Below, in pieces: positions 47,352 to 58,992 of a stretch of 64,000 nucleotides of DNA. The DNA lies in the NCBI GenBank assembly GCA_001972305.1, contig BDDD01005711.1:56997-120996 (forward strand). Direction: 5' to 3'. A program made the position numbers and the translations under genes. The notes beneath the pieces were generated by a model. The model was not told the DNA's origin and did not search any database. It saw only the letters and a list, made by a program, of their open reading frames with translations. Source of the stretch: Cephalotus follicularis. Lineage: Eukaryota > Streptophyta > Magnoliopsida > Oxalidales > Cephalotaceae. Every line of letters begins with the position of its first letter. Position 1 is the first letter of the stretch.

Positions 47352-48230
47352 CATTCATAAAACAGCTTTGCATAACGTTTTGAAAACTCGTTTCTCATAT
47401 ATAAATAATCATTGAAAGTAAAACAGAACACTTAATACTTTTAGAAACTGAGTAGAAATCCTTACCAACATAAGTACTTTTGGGAAGCGATTTAAGATCC
47501 TTACTGACATAAAGTACTTTTAGAAAAAGATTAGGAATTCTTACAACGTAAAATACTTTTAGAAAGAGAATAGGAGTCCTTACAACGTAAAATACTTTTT
47601 AGGAAAAATTGAGGAATCCTTACCTCGTTTTAATCTCCTTCTCTCCCATGATTCATCCTATTAACCATAGCAACGGTACGGTTGAGCCGCAGTTTCACTT
47701 CCGAACATTCACTAGTTGTTGCCAATTATCGATCATCACTTCCCTCCATAGTCGAACCAAATTACCAACTCGCTAACTGCATACACAATATATATCCATT
47801 ACGATCGACGCACGGAAACCGACATTGCCGTCGTCGACACGCCGGCCGGAATCGACCGACACAACCAGGTTGTGAAACACACATCAACGGGTTCCGCATT
47901 GAACGGCGTACACAGAACCGCTCAGAACCCGCCGGGAATCGGCGCCGAACGCCGCGCCACGGCCGGCAGCGAGTCGTGACTCACTGAGTCAATTCGCCGG
48001 ACCTCGACAGGTCCGATCAACACCCAAAAACGGCACACAATCACCTGGTCAACACATCCCTGCCCTTGCCCACCCCACCCAAAAGTAGATCTCCCGGACG
48101 AGAAGGGTAAAGCTGGTGGCCACTCCGCACTAAGCCGGCCTTTGCCGGCCTTAGTCAACTTGCTCAGCTGAGTCGCTCAGCTGAGTGCCAGCGGATTCTG
48201 TGCGCGCAAACCGCGGCTCAGAACCGCTCA

Positions 48231-48255
48231 NNNNNNNNNNNNNNNNNNNNNNNNN
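48231..48255. other. assembly gap (25 N)
   Basis: 25 unknown bases, hiding the right end of GYP-E and the start of the GYP-D 5' LTR. The true length is unknown. Confidence 0.99.
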
Positions 48256-48967
48256 TAGGTAACACTTACTACCGGCGTTGGCGGGTAGTTTAACAATCAA
48301 TCTCTGCAATGCAGACACGTTTAGGTGATACTCTGGCCAACTCCTGGCACCCAGGATCACATCCATAGTCAGTGACGTCCTCCATCACTCGGCTACGGCA
48401 ATAAGCATAAACAATCCATTCAAGCATTTCAATAATAATATTACATATATCAATAATATGCAATATCAAAGTTGTTTTCTTTAGAAACATATAACAAGTC
48501 ATTTATCGTACATCTCTTCGGAGGAAAACGATCTCAATTCAATAGTGGTTTCCAGTTTTGGAAACAAAACAGTAGGTACCTCTCATATATCAGGAAAATC
48601 AGTAGTTCCTTTTTAAACAATAAGTGTCCATTTGAAAATGATAGATAATATCATGTATTGTGCATATAGCACATAGTTGATTCAATCAGTGGAATATGAA
48701 ACAGTAGGTTTATAACAGTCATTGGTATATACTAATCATCAGCAGCATATACAGAAACAATATCACAATTCAGTGGCAATGCAAGGATTCTCAAAGAATA
48801 GCATTACATAGTCAATTCATATGCAACTCTCACAAGGAGTGCGTACATTGTTAAATTTTGAAATGTAATTGTTTATGAGGCCGGGATTAACTGTTCTAGT
48901 CATCCATTTGGAGGCCAAGTTCATTACATTCAAAATTGAGGCCTTAATAGGACTTATATCAGAAAAT

Positions 48968-49092
48968 TTACCCAGAACAGTCGGCTGCCCTCAAGAATAG
49001 CCGACTGCTTTGGTTGAGTAGTCGACTGCTTTTCCATGGTAGTCGATTGGATAGGTTGAGTAGTCGACTGCTATGAGGAGCAGTCGACTGCC
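48968..49092. repeat. AGTCGACT palindrome array, GYP-D 5' LTR
   Basis: Six sites, e.g. GTAGTCGACTGC and GCAGTCGACTGC; GTCGAT in one where the paired LTR keeps GTCGAC. Confidence 0.88.
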
Positions 49093-50115
49093 TCTGCCCA
49101 GAAAATGCAGGCAGTGGCAAGTCATGCACTTCAAGTTCAATTTCCAATCAATTTCAACACATGAAATCATGCAAAAAATAGACATACACTATATGCATAC
49201 TATATCTTCCATAACATATCATTACCCCTACCACAAATCACTATCCCAAGATCAATTGAGTTTGATCTTTCTCTTTGAGTTTCAAGCCTTCTTCACCAAC
49301 AATCTTTCAATCCAGCAAGTTCAATCTATGTATGCATGTTTATGGACACATGCATCAGTACCAGTAGGTTTCAATAATTACTTATAACAATTACAACTCC
49401 AAAAGTAGCATAATCATCAAGTTCTCTAAATCTTAACTTCCTTTTAACAATTTCCTTTGAACTCTATGTCAACTATTAATCAATCTCGGATTCATTGATT
49501 TTAAGTGTGTTGACAGAAGATGCATTTACATTTAGGAAACTAGTGAGCATATTCATGACATTAACAACAACTAAAATCCATCCTAGAGGTTATAGTCACC
49601 AATTCCACTTGATCCAATTACCACTTTCCATTTCAATTCAAGAGGTTGTTAATCCTAAATATTAACAGAAGATATTCCACATTCTCCTAGCTATTTTATC
49701 AACCCATGGCAGCGAGTTCGAGTTTAGAAACTTACCAAGAGTCTAAAGCTTCCAAGTTCTCCCTTGAGCTCTCTATAATTCCTCCAATGCAAGCTCCAAT
49801 AATCCCTCTCTTCACTCAGTGTTTTCTAACACTCATATCATAATTCAACAGCTGATATAAGTCTCAAAGACTTCTGAATTTGTCAGATTCCTTCTCTAAG
49901 TCACATGCACTCACTTTCTCTCTTTTCTTTTCCATCACATGCATCCCTCACTTCTCCTTTCTCTCATTGTTTTTCAATTTGTAGGTTGTAGGTCTACAGA
50001 GAACATGCAATCATTCCCTTTTGCATGTGGTGGTAGGTGGTGACACGCATGTGCCATACCTACACCCTGTCATTCTTGTCTCTGCACATGCCAGGAGTCT
50101 GTCCTGGACTAATCC

Positions 50116-50196
50116 AATCGACTGGCTTCACTGGGCAGTCGACTGCCTTCAACATGCATCAAACAGTCGACTGTTGCCCTGTGACAGTCGGCTGTT
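50116..50196. repeat. second AGTCGACT cluster near GYP-D LTR start
   Basis: Four sites: CAATCGACTGG, GCAGTCGACTGC, ACAGTCGACTGT and ACAGTCGGCTGT. GYP-F has GTCGACGG sites at the corresponding place (60090-60176). Confidence 0.85.
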
Positions 50197-50373
50197 TGGG
50201 CTGGTTTAGGGTTTCCTAATCTTTGATACTTCTCAAATTGCACATCCAATCATCCCAAGCAATTACCAATCATAGAAATTAATATAATTGGACAAATAAC
50301 TCAATTAAAATGTATATTTTATTTCAAATTTGGATCAATATACATTAATTGAAGTTACGGTTATTACATTTTA

Positions 50374-53300
50374 TGCTTGTCCTCTTGTTTTCGATGATCG
50401 GATTCGTGATGCGGATCTTCTGCCTATCGATATGTATGACTTCGATATGATTCTGGGTATGAACTGGTTGGATCATCATCGGGATATTATTGATTGCTTG
50501 ATCGAAGGGTTCTATTTGGGGATGTGAACAATCCTGATTTTATTTATCAGGGTTCACGGCCGACAAAAATGAAGTGAAGGTTATATCTGCTCTGAAGGCT
50601 CAGAAATTGGTGGCTAAGGGCGCTGAAGGTTTCTTAGCTGTTGTGAAGGATGTCTCAAAGGTTGAGCCTCGCCTTGAAGAGAATTTGCTAATGTGTTTCT
50701 GGAGGAGCTACCGGGTTTGCTACCGCTACGGGAAGTGGAGTTTACCATCGAACTCATTCCTGTGGCGGCACCTTTATCTAAGGCACCTTATAGGACTGCA
50801 CCATTGGTACTGCAAGAGTTGAAGGAACATTTACAAGAGCTATTGGATCGGCGTTTCATTCAGCCTAGTGTTTCGCCATGGGGTGCTCTGGTTCTTTTTG
50901 TGAAAAAGAAAGACGGGTCTATGAGGCTATGCATAGACTACAGAGAGTTGAATCGGATTTCTGTTCGGAATAAATACCCTCTGCCTAGGATTGATGACTT
51001 GTTTGATCAACTCCAAGGTGCTCGGTATTTCTCTAAGATCGATTTGAGATCGGGATATCATCAGCTTCGTATAAAGGATGAAGATGTGCCTAAAACTACT
51101 TTCCATACTCGGTATGGGCATTATGAGTTTCTGGTGATGCCGTTCGGACTCACTAATGCACCGGCAATCTTCATGGATCTGATGAATAGGGTGTTTCATG
51201 AGTACTTGGACAAGTTTGTGATTGTATTCATAGATGACGTCCTCGTGTATTCCAAGTCGAACGAAGAACATGAAGAACAGCTTCGTGTAGTGTTGCGTAT
51301 TCTGAGGAAGAATCAGTTATACGCGAAGTTTTCAATGTGTGAGTTCTGGTTGGAATAGGTGGCATTTTTGGGTCATGTGATTATAGCTGAAGGTATCTGT
51401 GTGGATCCTGCTAAAGTTGAGGCTATTACTAAATGGCCGAGACCTACCATAGTGATGGAGATTAGGAGCTTTTTGGGCTTAACTGGATACTATAGGTGGT
51501 TTGTGGAAGGCTTTTCCTCCATAGCCTTACCACTAACTCAGCTTATGAGGAAAGGAGCTAAGTTTGAATGGAATGAGGAGCGAGAAGCAAGCTTTGAGAA
51601 ACTGAAGAATGGTCTTGTGTCGGCATCAATTCTTCGTTTACCATATGGGTCGGGTGGATACCAGATTTACAGTGATGCTTCTAAGAAGGGTTTGGGGTGT
51701 GTTTTGATGTAGCACAGTCATGTGATAGCTTATGCTTCGAGACAGTTGAAGCCTTATGAGGTAAACTATCCTACACATGATCTCGAGTTGGCAGCAGTAG
51801 TGTTTGCATTGAAGATCTGGAGGCACTACTTGTACGGAGAAACTTGTGACATCTTTATCGATCATAAGAGTCTCATGTACATCTTTACGCAGAAAGAGTT
51901 GAACATGCGTCAAAGAAGGTGGTTAGAACTTCTGAAAGACTATGATCTGAATATTTAGTACCATCATGGCAAAGCAAATGGGGTAGCTGATGCTCTTAGT
52001 CAGAAGAGTTCTGGGAGTGTAGGGGCTTTGCTTACTCAGTCGCAGTTGATAGCTGATATGGAGCGGATGGATTTGCATCTGTATGTTCGGGGTTCTGAAG
52101 GTTGTGTTGCTGCAATGAATGTAGAGCCTACTCTTATATCTCGGATTAAGACAGCTCAGAGTGATGATGGTGAACTTTGGGCCTTAGTCCAGAATGTTGA
52201 AAAGGGTAAGCAATGAGAGTTCCGTGTGGATGAGCATGGCGTGATATGGCTGGGTAATCGGTTGTGTGTTCCGTCAGATTCTTCTATCAGAGATGCTGTT
52301 TTGTCAGAGGCACACAATTATCCATTTTCTATACATCCGGGTTGTACGAAAATGTATAGGGACTTGAAGAAGAACTTCTGGTGGAATGGAATGAAAAGGG
52401 ATGTAGCGGAGTATGTTGGGAAATGTTTGATCTGTCAGCAAGTAAAGATTGAACACCAGCGTGATAGTGGTTTGTTACAGCCCTTGGAAGTTCCAGTTTG
52501 GAAATGGGAGAGCATTTCGATGGACTTTGTTACGGGTTTGCCGACAACTTTCAAAAAGAACGATGCTATCCGGGTAGTAGTGGATCGATTGACTAAATCG
52601 GCTCACTTCTTGGCTATCCGAGAGGACTTCTCTGTTGATCGTTTGGCTGAGGTGTTTCAGCAGGAGATAGTGAGACTGCACGGGACTCTGGTATCCATTA
52701 TTTCGGATAGGGATCCTCGTTTTACTTCACGGTTTTGGAAAGGGTTTCGGAAAGCTTGGGGTACTAGGCTCAGTTATAGTACAGCTTTCCATCCACAGAC
52801 AGATGGGCAAACAGAAAGGACTATCCAGACCTTGGAGGATATGTTGAGGTCTTGTGCTTTGGAGCGGACTGGGAACTGGGATGAATATTTGAGCTTGGTA
52901 GAGTTTGCCTACAATAACAGTTGGCACGCTAGTATCGGTATGGCTCCTTTTGCAGCTCTTTATGGGAGGAAGTGTCGAGCTCCAACATGTTGGGATGAGG
53001 TTGGAGAGCGAGTTACCGAGGGACCCGAGCTAGTGCAGATCACTACGGAGAAAGTGGCAATAGCAAGGGAGAGATTGAAAGCAGCTCAATCTCGACAGAA
53101 GCGTTATGAGGACAGACATCGAAGGGACTTGGAGTTCAAGGTAGGGGAACATGTGTTCTTGAAAGTTTCACCTTGGAAAGGAGTCTGACATTTTGGGCTG
53201 AAGGGAAAGTTGAGTCCACAGTTTATTGGACCTTTCGAAGTTCTGGAGAAGATAGGCGCGGTTGCTTATCGGTTAGCTTTGCCTCCGCTGTTAGCACACG

Positions 53301-53560
53301 TCCATAACGTGTTCCACGTGTCTTTGCTGAGAGGTTATCATTATCATCCTCTACACGTGGTTCACTATCCGTTGGACAGTATTCGGGAAGATCTATCTTG
53401 TGACGAGCAGGTCGAGGCTATTTTGGATCAAGAGGAACGGGTGACACGTAGCAAGACCGTTTCTTTTGTAAAAGTGTTGTGGAAGAATCATCACGAACGT
53501 GAGGCCACTTGGGAGCTTGAGGAGCATATTCGGGAGCGATATCCGCACTTGTTTTCTTGA
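50374..53560 (+). pseudogene. GYP-C protease end, RT, RNase H, integrase and chromodomain
   Basis: Continuation of pol after GYP-D. Protease tail DMILGMNWLDHH; shifts and stops to about 50690; then one frame: RT ([46 protein letters not shown]), RNase H ([28 protein letters not shown]), integrase zinc region (HPGCTKMYRDL, CLICQQ), core ([30 protein letters not shown]), and chromodomain end ([25 protein letters not shown]). In-frame stops at 51356, 51710, 51956, 52214 and 53186. Gln is kept in GYP-A for the second and third, and Arg for the last. The stop at 53560 matches the natural end. Confidence 0.94.
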
Positions 53561-53591
53561 GGTTTTTTTATGTTTGTGATTTCGGGACGAA

Positions 53592-53613
53592 ATCCTTTTT
53601 AAGGGGGGGTCGA
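53592..53613 (+). other. GYP-C polypurine tract
   Basis: CCTTTTTAAGGGGGGG then TCGA, directly before the 3' LTR. Confidence 0.85.
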
Positions 53614-56425
53614 GGTAATACCCTGTCTGTTCGTATGTGTTTTACGGACTTTTTATGTGTTTGTTTTCGGGCTTCTTAATTTTGTTTAATTTTTAAGTCC
53701 GATGCCCCGTGTTTTGGGCCTATGTGATTTGGGCTGAGTGATACCAGCCTGAATTTTTGGATATGTTAATGCAATGAGGGTTGGGCTTATATTTATAAAT
53801 TTTAGTTTATCAAAACTTTATTTTATTTTATAACTTTTAACATTATTAAAACATTTCATTTATTTTCTTTATTTCATCTTAATTTATTTTCTTTCTTTTT
53901 CTTTCTGTTTCCTTTCTTTTCCTTTTGTTTCTGCTTGGTTTCTTTCCTTTCTTTCCTCTCTTCTCCCGACACTCTCTCCCTCCCTCATAAATTCCACACG
54001 TCGTCAATCTCCTTCTTCCTTATTAAACCGATTTTGTCTCCTCTTCTTCCTTATCAATTCCTCCAATCATTCTTTTCATCCCTGTATTAAGAGAGCTATT
54101 GTGTTGTGATATGCCATCCGAAATTCCACTGCCTCTCACTGCCGAATTCTGCTTTGTGAAGCCTGTGTGAATTGCTGTGGAGTGGTTTCATCAGTCTACA
54201 GAGGTAATCTTAATTCTCCATTGTTATTTTGGTTGAGTTCCTTTAGTTTGTTAAGGCTGTTATGTATTTTTGGTTTTCTTCTTCTTGTTTCCTGCAAACA
54301 GCCGTTTGACAAGTGAAGTGTGGTGTTCTTCTACTGTGTTCCGGGTTCTTGATAATCACTGCAGGTTGGTAATCTTACTATCATGGTTTCTTTTGCTTTG
54401 TCTTTCGGTTTTGTGTTCTTAGTGTCCTTTGGTTTTGATTCCTGCCTATATGTTTTGTCATTGTGTTACTAAGTCTGTCAACATGTTTTGAACACCATAG
54501 ACATGTTATAATCGGGTTTTAATGACTGTAAGTGGTAATGGACATAAATTGGACTTATAAGTATGCATGTGTTAAAGGCTCTTTCTTTCTTTCTTTCCTT
54601 GAAGCTAATCACTGTCAATATTCTATTCTATGTCAATTCTGTGTTTCTGTGTCATCTAAATGCCCTGTAATGACATATGTTTATGTTCTCGTGTCACTGG
54701 TTTAATTTTGTACTCATTTGAACCAGTTTCTGCATAAAAATGTCAAGTTTCTGCTGTTTTGTCGTCCAGAACAGTTGGTTGTTCTTGTGGACAGGCGGCT
54801 GGATTGGATGAGCAGTCGACTGCCATATGAAAACAGTCGACTGTCCTGTGTTGTGTAGTCGACTGCCCTATGAACAAGTCGACTGCTTTGTTATGCACAC
54901 TCGACTAGATCTATGTGACAGTCGACTGCCTGCAGTCTGTCTTGTGTAGTCGGCTGGCCCTTGTGATTAGTCGACTGCCAAGCTTCCCCAGTCGGCTGGT
55001 GCTCTGTAACAGTCAGCTGTTTTGCCCAGAAAAGTGTTTTTTTCAACTGTTTTGCTTCGTTTGTTCCTCGAATCAATCCGGGTCTTTTCTAAACACTGTA
55101 ATGAGTCTGTTTAATGTCTCTAATGTTTCCCTTACCCTTATATGAATGGTTTTGGGTGTCTTTTAGATTTTTGTGCTTCAAGGGGTGTTTGATTTAAATC
55201 ATCTATCCGTAAGTGCTTTTGTGAACGTATATGGTACGGATACTTCGTTCCTTGATACACTCTTATGATTTTATCAAAACAAATCATTTTTGCTTTATGC
55301 TATGCTCCTTCGTTTATGAACCTGGTAATGTTTTATGGTTTTCACATGTTTCGAAAAAGAAGTTGGTTTTTGACATTTATGAATGTTTCCGACTTTATTC
55401 ATATGATACGATACGTTACGATATGTTATAATCACCTCTTTATAATGAAAAATAAATGAGTTGATGTTTTGACTATGAAATGTATGTTATGATATCGTTG
55501 TGAACGAGATTTATATATGTTTTATGAAAGCATATTTATGTGTTTTTAAATTGATTTTGATAAATCAATGTTTTTGAAATGATTGAATACTGAGTATTGT
55601 ACCCACCTATGGGGCGTACCATAGGCATGTCGTAGGCCTGACACGGGGACATCACACTTCCGTAGCGGTGTGATTAGTCTACGGCATCTCTGAATGTTAT
55701 GAATAAATCCCATGAGGTAGATTTATGGATCCGCTATGTGATAGAGGCGTATGAATCGATTCTAGTATATGATATGTGAGAATTGACTTGTGTAGTGCCG
55801 TACACTTCAATTCTAGTGGGCATGTGGAATTAGCGCCTCCCTTGCCAAAATATGTGTTAAGTGATATGTGTGTGGCTCAGTATGACTTATGAATTGTGAT
55901 GTGATGTTTTGAAATGTTTCGTAAATGTTTTGAAAGTTATATGGATTTTATGAAAGTACCAATGTGACTTTACGAATGTTTAATTGTTTTTAATTTCTTA
56001 AGATTTATGTTATGAATTTTATTGAAATCTTACTGCTTTTAAACTTATCGTTTTATTGCTTTTTCCTTCCTTCTCCGTACTGAGATTTGCTTAGCCGCAT
56101 TTTTGTTTTCCATGCGGCAGGTTATCAGGAGTAGCGGGGGAATGTGTGAACGAGAGATGACCACCTTATATTTTGGATCCCTAGGAGTGTGATCCCGTTA
56201 TGTTTTCTGTTTAGTGGTCATGAACAATAAGATACATATGTTTTAGTTTTGAACTGGGATATGTTTAAGTTTTCAGAAATTGTTAAGTTGTTAAGTTTTT
56301 CAGTTATGCTATGACCGCCACGTTTTTGGCTGATAAGCTATGTTTATGTTCAGATATGTTATGTTATGTTTTGATAGATTCTGTATTATGACCTGTGACG
56401 ACTCCCGCTGTCCGAGGGTGTTACA
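53614..56425 (+). repeat. GYP-C 3' LTR
   Basis: 2812 bp, GGTAATACCC (mutated TG) to GGGTGTTACA, followed by target duplication GTTAG. Holds the 380 bp missing from the 5' LTR, a pyrimidine-rich run (about 53880-53970), the palindrome array and the conserved hairpin at 55606-55625. Confidence 0.95.
54768..55025. repeat. AGTCGACT palindrome array, GYP-C 3' LTR
   Basis: Partner of 35587-35835. Two sites that read GTCAAC in the 5' LTR read GTCGAC here; other sites are decayed here but better there (e.g. GTTGGT against GTCGGC). Confidence 0.9.
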
Positions 56426-56561
56426 GTTAGGGTTGCTATGAATAGTTAACCTGTTATGCATATTGCGTTTTACAATGATTGTGAATTGAATGGCATGTGT
56501 TGTATACTTTGAATTATATTGGTTTTGAGACGTGTTGAAGGAACCGTGTTTTGGTTCGCTT

Positions 56562-56810
56562 AACCGTCGGCGCTTAGGAAAGAAGCGTCGATGCTATGGA
56601 CTGTTATACGGAGAATAAGCTCTGTTTTCGCGATAAACATCGACGCTTAGAGAAAATGTCGACGCCATGATTCGTTGAGTGTGGGATGGACACGTATAGC
56701 GTTGACGCGTGAGGTTCCTACCTCAAAGCGTCGACACCAAGGGAATAAGCGTTGACGCTTAATGGTCCATGCCTGTAGCGCTGATGCCGAAGGGATGAGA
56801 TGTTAACGCG
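56562..56810. repeat. CGTCGACG palindrome array, LTR-X
   Basis: About nine sites: CGTCGGCGC, GCGTCGATGC, CATCGACGC, TGTCGACGCC, GCGTTGACGCG, GCGTCGACACC, GCGTTGACGC and others. Most variants differ at the CpG of the core. Confidence 0.85.
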
Positions 56811-57223
56811 AATAGAGCCCGGTTGCATTTTGAGCATATGTTTGCATTGCATACAATTGTGAGTTGGATTGTTGATTGAGTTATCACTTGATTTCTAAAT
56901 TGTTCCCTCTTTTTGGGAAGTTTGTAAATGGTTTGATAAAATCATTGTTATGTGGAAATGTAATGTTTTCCAAAAGCATTGTGAAAACGCTTTCAAGGGA
57001 TTGAGAAACTCTTATGCGAAAATGAGTATTTTCGTGTATTTGAATGTGGTTCGAATGGCTAGTTTTACATTTTAAAATGTATTACTTTCAAGTATTTTAT
57101 GATACATTGAATTTACTTGAAAAGGATTGAAAAATGACTGTTATATATAATCAGTAAATATATATATGTTTTCAAGTGTTTATACTTATAAATTACTTGA
57201 AATGGATTGAAAGACTTTGATGA

Positions 57224-57672
57224 CTACTACGCTCTGTTGAGTAAGTAGCCAAGACTGTGAACTGTTTTAAAAGGACTGATGTACATTTGGAAATGTGTGG
57301 TTTAAAAGTATTATATTTGTTAGTAATTACTTGTAATGGATTGATTGATTGTGGTTGGCTGCTAAGCTCTGTTGAGTAAGTAGCCAGGAATTCCACTACT
57401 AAGCTATGTTGAGTAAATAGCCAGAGATTCCATATACGGTAGCTACTAAGCTCTGTTGAGTAAGTAGCTAGGGTTTCCCATACAATGGTTACTAAGCTCT
57501 GTTGAGTAAGTAGCCAGGGACTCCCTTTTGGTTACTAAGCACTGTTGTGTAAGTAACCGGTTGCTAAGCACTGTTGTGTAGGCAACTTGAATTGGATTGA
57601 TTGATAGATCGTGTGTCCGATGTGACTGATTGATTGTTGTGGCGGTTACTAAATGCAGAGCAGAAGTAACCG
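57224..57672. repeat. array of eight hairpins with paired stem changes
   Basis: Hairpins at 57224, 57357, 57394, 57441, 57487, 57530, 57559 and 57643; stems 5-8 bp, loops 14-15 nt. Loop AAGCTCTGTTGAGTA or AAGCACTGTTGTGTA. Arms include AGCTACT/AGTAGCT, GGTTACT/AGTAACC, GGTTGCT/GGCAACT and GGCTGCT/AGTAGCC. A ninth left arm (57675) is cut by GYP-F at 57690. The unit at 57394 is decayed. Confidence 0.88.
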
Positions 57673-57828
57673 TGTTGCTAAACACAGAGTGTCACACCCC
57701 GCCTTTCCCAACTTACTTTGGACAAGCATACATGGCGATATCAGAAGTAAGCATAGTAATATTCCAGCAACAATTCATAAATAAATTTGCGGAAGCATTC
57801 GATAAGCCGGAATATAAATAGAAGTCAT

Positions 57829-57854
57829 CCGCACGCATCCCATACTACGTGCGG
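57829..57854. repeat. LTR-end hairpin (GYP-F)
   Basis: Stem CCGCACG, 12 nt loop, stem CGTGCGG. The inverted LTR fragment at 62981 breaks at the equivalent of this hairpin. Confidence 0.8.
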
Positions 57855-58853
57855 GTAAAACCAACAATTATCCTTAAACAAAGGAAATACAACATAAACA
57901 CGAGATGTGATCCGTTCGATACAAATACAATACATCATAAAGAAATAACAACCTTAAGATGAAAACAGAAGCTCTCCAAGCTTTAGCCGCAATCTCCAAG
58001 TCTTCGCTTAATCTGAAATTGTAGGGGTTAGCCGTTGTCCTCACTTGGCTAAGTAGGTAGATAAAGCATGTAGATGAATCTATAAATGAAAATATGCATG
58101 ACAGATAATGAAATGGCATATATATATATATTCCAATAGGTACGCAATCTTGTCAAGTGGCCATAAACAATCCATATGCAAGAATACCGCACAAGGGTAC
58201 AATCAATTCATCCTGGTTTGGGTGTCACATGCCGCTATCTCCTAGCTCCGACTGCGCACCACCTAAGTATCTCCTGCGCTCCGAGGATGATAGAACAGGT
58301 AACATTTACTACCGGCGTTGGCGGGTAGTTTAACAAAAGATCTGCAATGCAGATAAGTTTAGGAGATCTCCTGGCCAACTCCTAGCACCCAGGATTCGTA
58401 CCGCAGTCGGTGACCACAGCCATCACTCGACCACTGGCAACAAGCACAAACAATACAGGCATTCAATAATAATATTACATATATCAACAATATGCAATAT
58501 AAAAGTTGTTTTCTTTAGAAACATATAACAATTCATTTATCGTACATCTCATTAGAGGAAAACGATATCAATTCAATAGTGGTTCTCAATTGGAGAACAA
58601 AACAGTAATAGTGCCTCTATTAAGAGGAAAAATAACAGTTGGTATGATAATAAGATTTTCTATTAGAAAACCGTTTACAATTAATTGTTTATGCTTTAAG
58701 CATTAGGTTGGTAAAGTTCTTGAATATGTATTCATAACAGTAGAAATTTTACCCAATAACAGTAATAGTAGTCACAATATAACATATTAGGGATATTTGC
58801 AACCACAAACAGTTCAATCGATCAGTTTACGCATTTCTACAACTACTGTTCTA

Positions 58854-58992
58854 AAGCGTCGACAGTTTCCTGGTAAGCGTCGACGATTAATGACTAGGCG
58901 TCGATACTAACAACTCAAGCGTCGACATTCTAAAGCTTATTATGCCATTTTTGTACCAAAGCGTCGACTGTCACGTGTAAGCGTCGACGCTT
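58854..58992. repeat. CGTCGACG palindrome array, GYP-F LTR
   Basis: Six sites, e.g. AAGCGTCGACAG, AAGCGTCGACGA, GGCGTCGATAC and AAGCGTCGACGC, at the place where GYP-D has AGTCGACT sites. Confidence 0.88.

Larger units (their letters stand above)
43644..48230 (-). mobile_element. GYP-E: deleted gypsy element nested in GYP-D
   Basis: Two LTR copies in the same orientation, starting TGTAGCGCCCCCGACCCG at 43644 and 45925. Between them lie only gag and upstream-ORF remnants and primer-site repeats; pol and part of the 3' LTR are deleted. Gag and upstream ORF match GYP-B, and the LTR ends resemble it (GGGTCGGGGTCGCTACA against GGGTCGGGGGCGCTACA). The right end is hidden in the N gap. Confidence 0.9.
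45925..48230 (-). repeat. GYP-E 5' LTR, end in gap
   Basis: 2.3 kb visible, from TGTAGCGCCCC next to the primer site to the N run. The part after 47640 is GC-rich, with CTGAGTCA-type repeats (near 47975 and 48165). Holds the long hairpin chain. Confidence 0.9.
38764..50368 (-). mobile_element. GYP-D: Ty3/gypsy element nested in GYP-C protease
   Basis: Perfect target duplication TTTTA at 38759-38763 and 50369-50373; ends TGTCACACC and GGTTATTACA on the plus strand. It contains a truncated 3' LTR, RNase H/RT/protease, gag, GYP-E plus an N gap, and the 5' LTR. Integrase, chromodomain, purine tract and about 760 bp of 3' LTR are deleted; the PBS and about 610 bp of 5' LTR are hidden by or lost at the gap. 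Pol matches GYP-F closely. Confidence 0.94.
48256..50368 (-). repeat. GYP-D 5' LTR, first 2.1 kb
   Basis: Corresponds to 39374 onward of the other LTR and continues beyond its breakpoint to GGTTATTACA at 50368. Missing about 610 bp at the gap side. Confidence 0.93.
34820..56425 (+). mobile_element. GYP-C: Ty3/gypsy chromovirus split by GYP-D
   Basis: Target duplication GTTAG at 34815-34819 and 56426-56430. 5' LTR 34820-37249, PBS, gag and protease to 38763, GYP-D insertion, rest of pol 50374-53560, purine tract, 3' LTR 53614-56425. The first 3' LTR bases read GG instead of TG. Same pol family as GYP-A. Pol keeps one frame over long distance but has several stops. Confidence 0.95.
23937..57689. 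mobile_element. LTR-X: long LTR in three pieces
   Basis: After removing GYP-B and GYP-C with their target duplications, 23937-25069, 34676-34814 and 56431-57689 form one continuous sequence of about 2.5 kb beginning TGTAACGCCCC. It looks like a chromovirus LTR: same terminal style, GAGTCGACTC near 24600, GCGTCGACGC sites near 56560-56810, and no protein. Its far end is lost at the GYP-F insertion. Whether it was solo or part of an element, and its orientation, cannot be decided here. Confidence 0.7.
56431..57689. other. LTR-X right piece
   Basis: 1.26 kb of AT-rich LTR-like sequence with CGTCGACG-type palindromes and then a hairpin array, cut by GYP-F. No gene. Confidence 0.72.

Noticed and set aside
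47682..47987. 101-codon frame in the GC-rich part of the GYP-E LTR
   Set aside because: No motif, lies within an LTR, and the high GC alone explains fewer stops.
48151..48366. Frame running through the N gap
   Set aside because: It includes unknown bases and joins two different LTRs.
52226..53560. Possible host chromodomain gene
   Set aside because: The chromodomain is continuous with an integrase and lies before a purine tract and LTR, so it is part of GYP-C pol.
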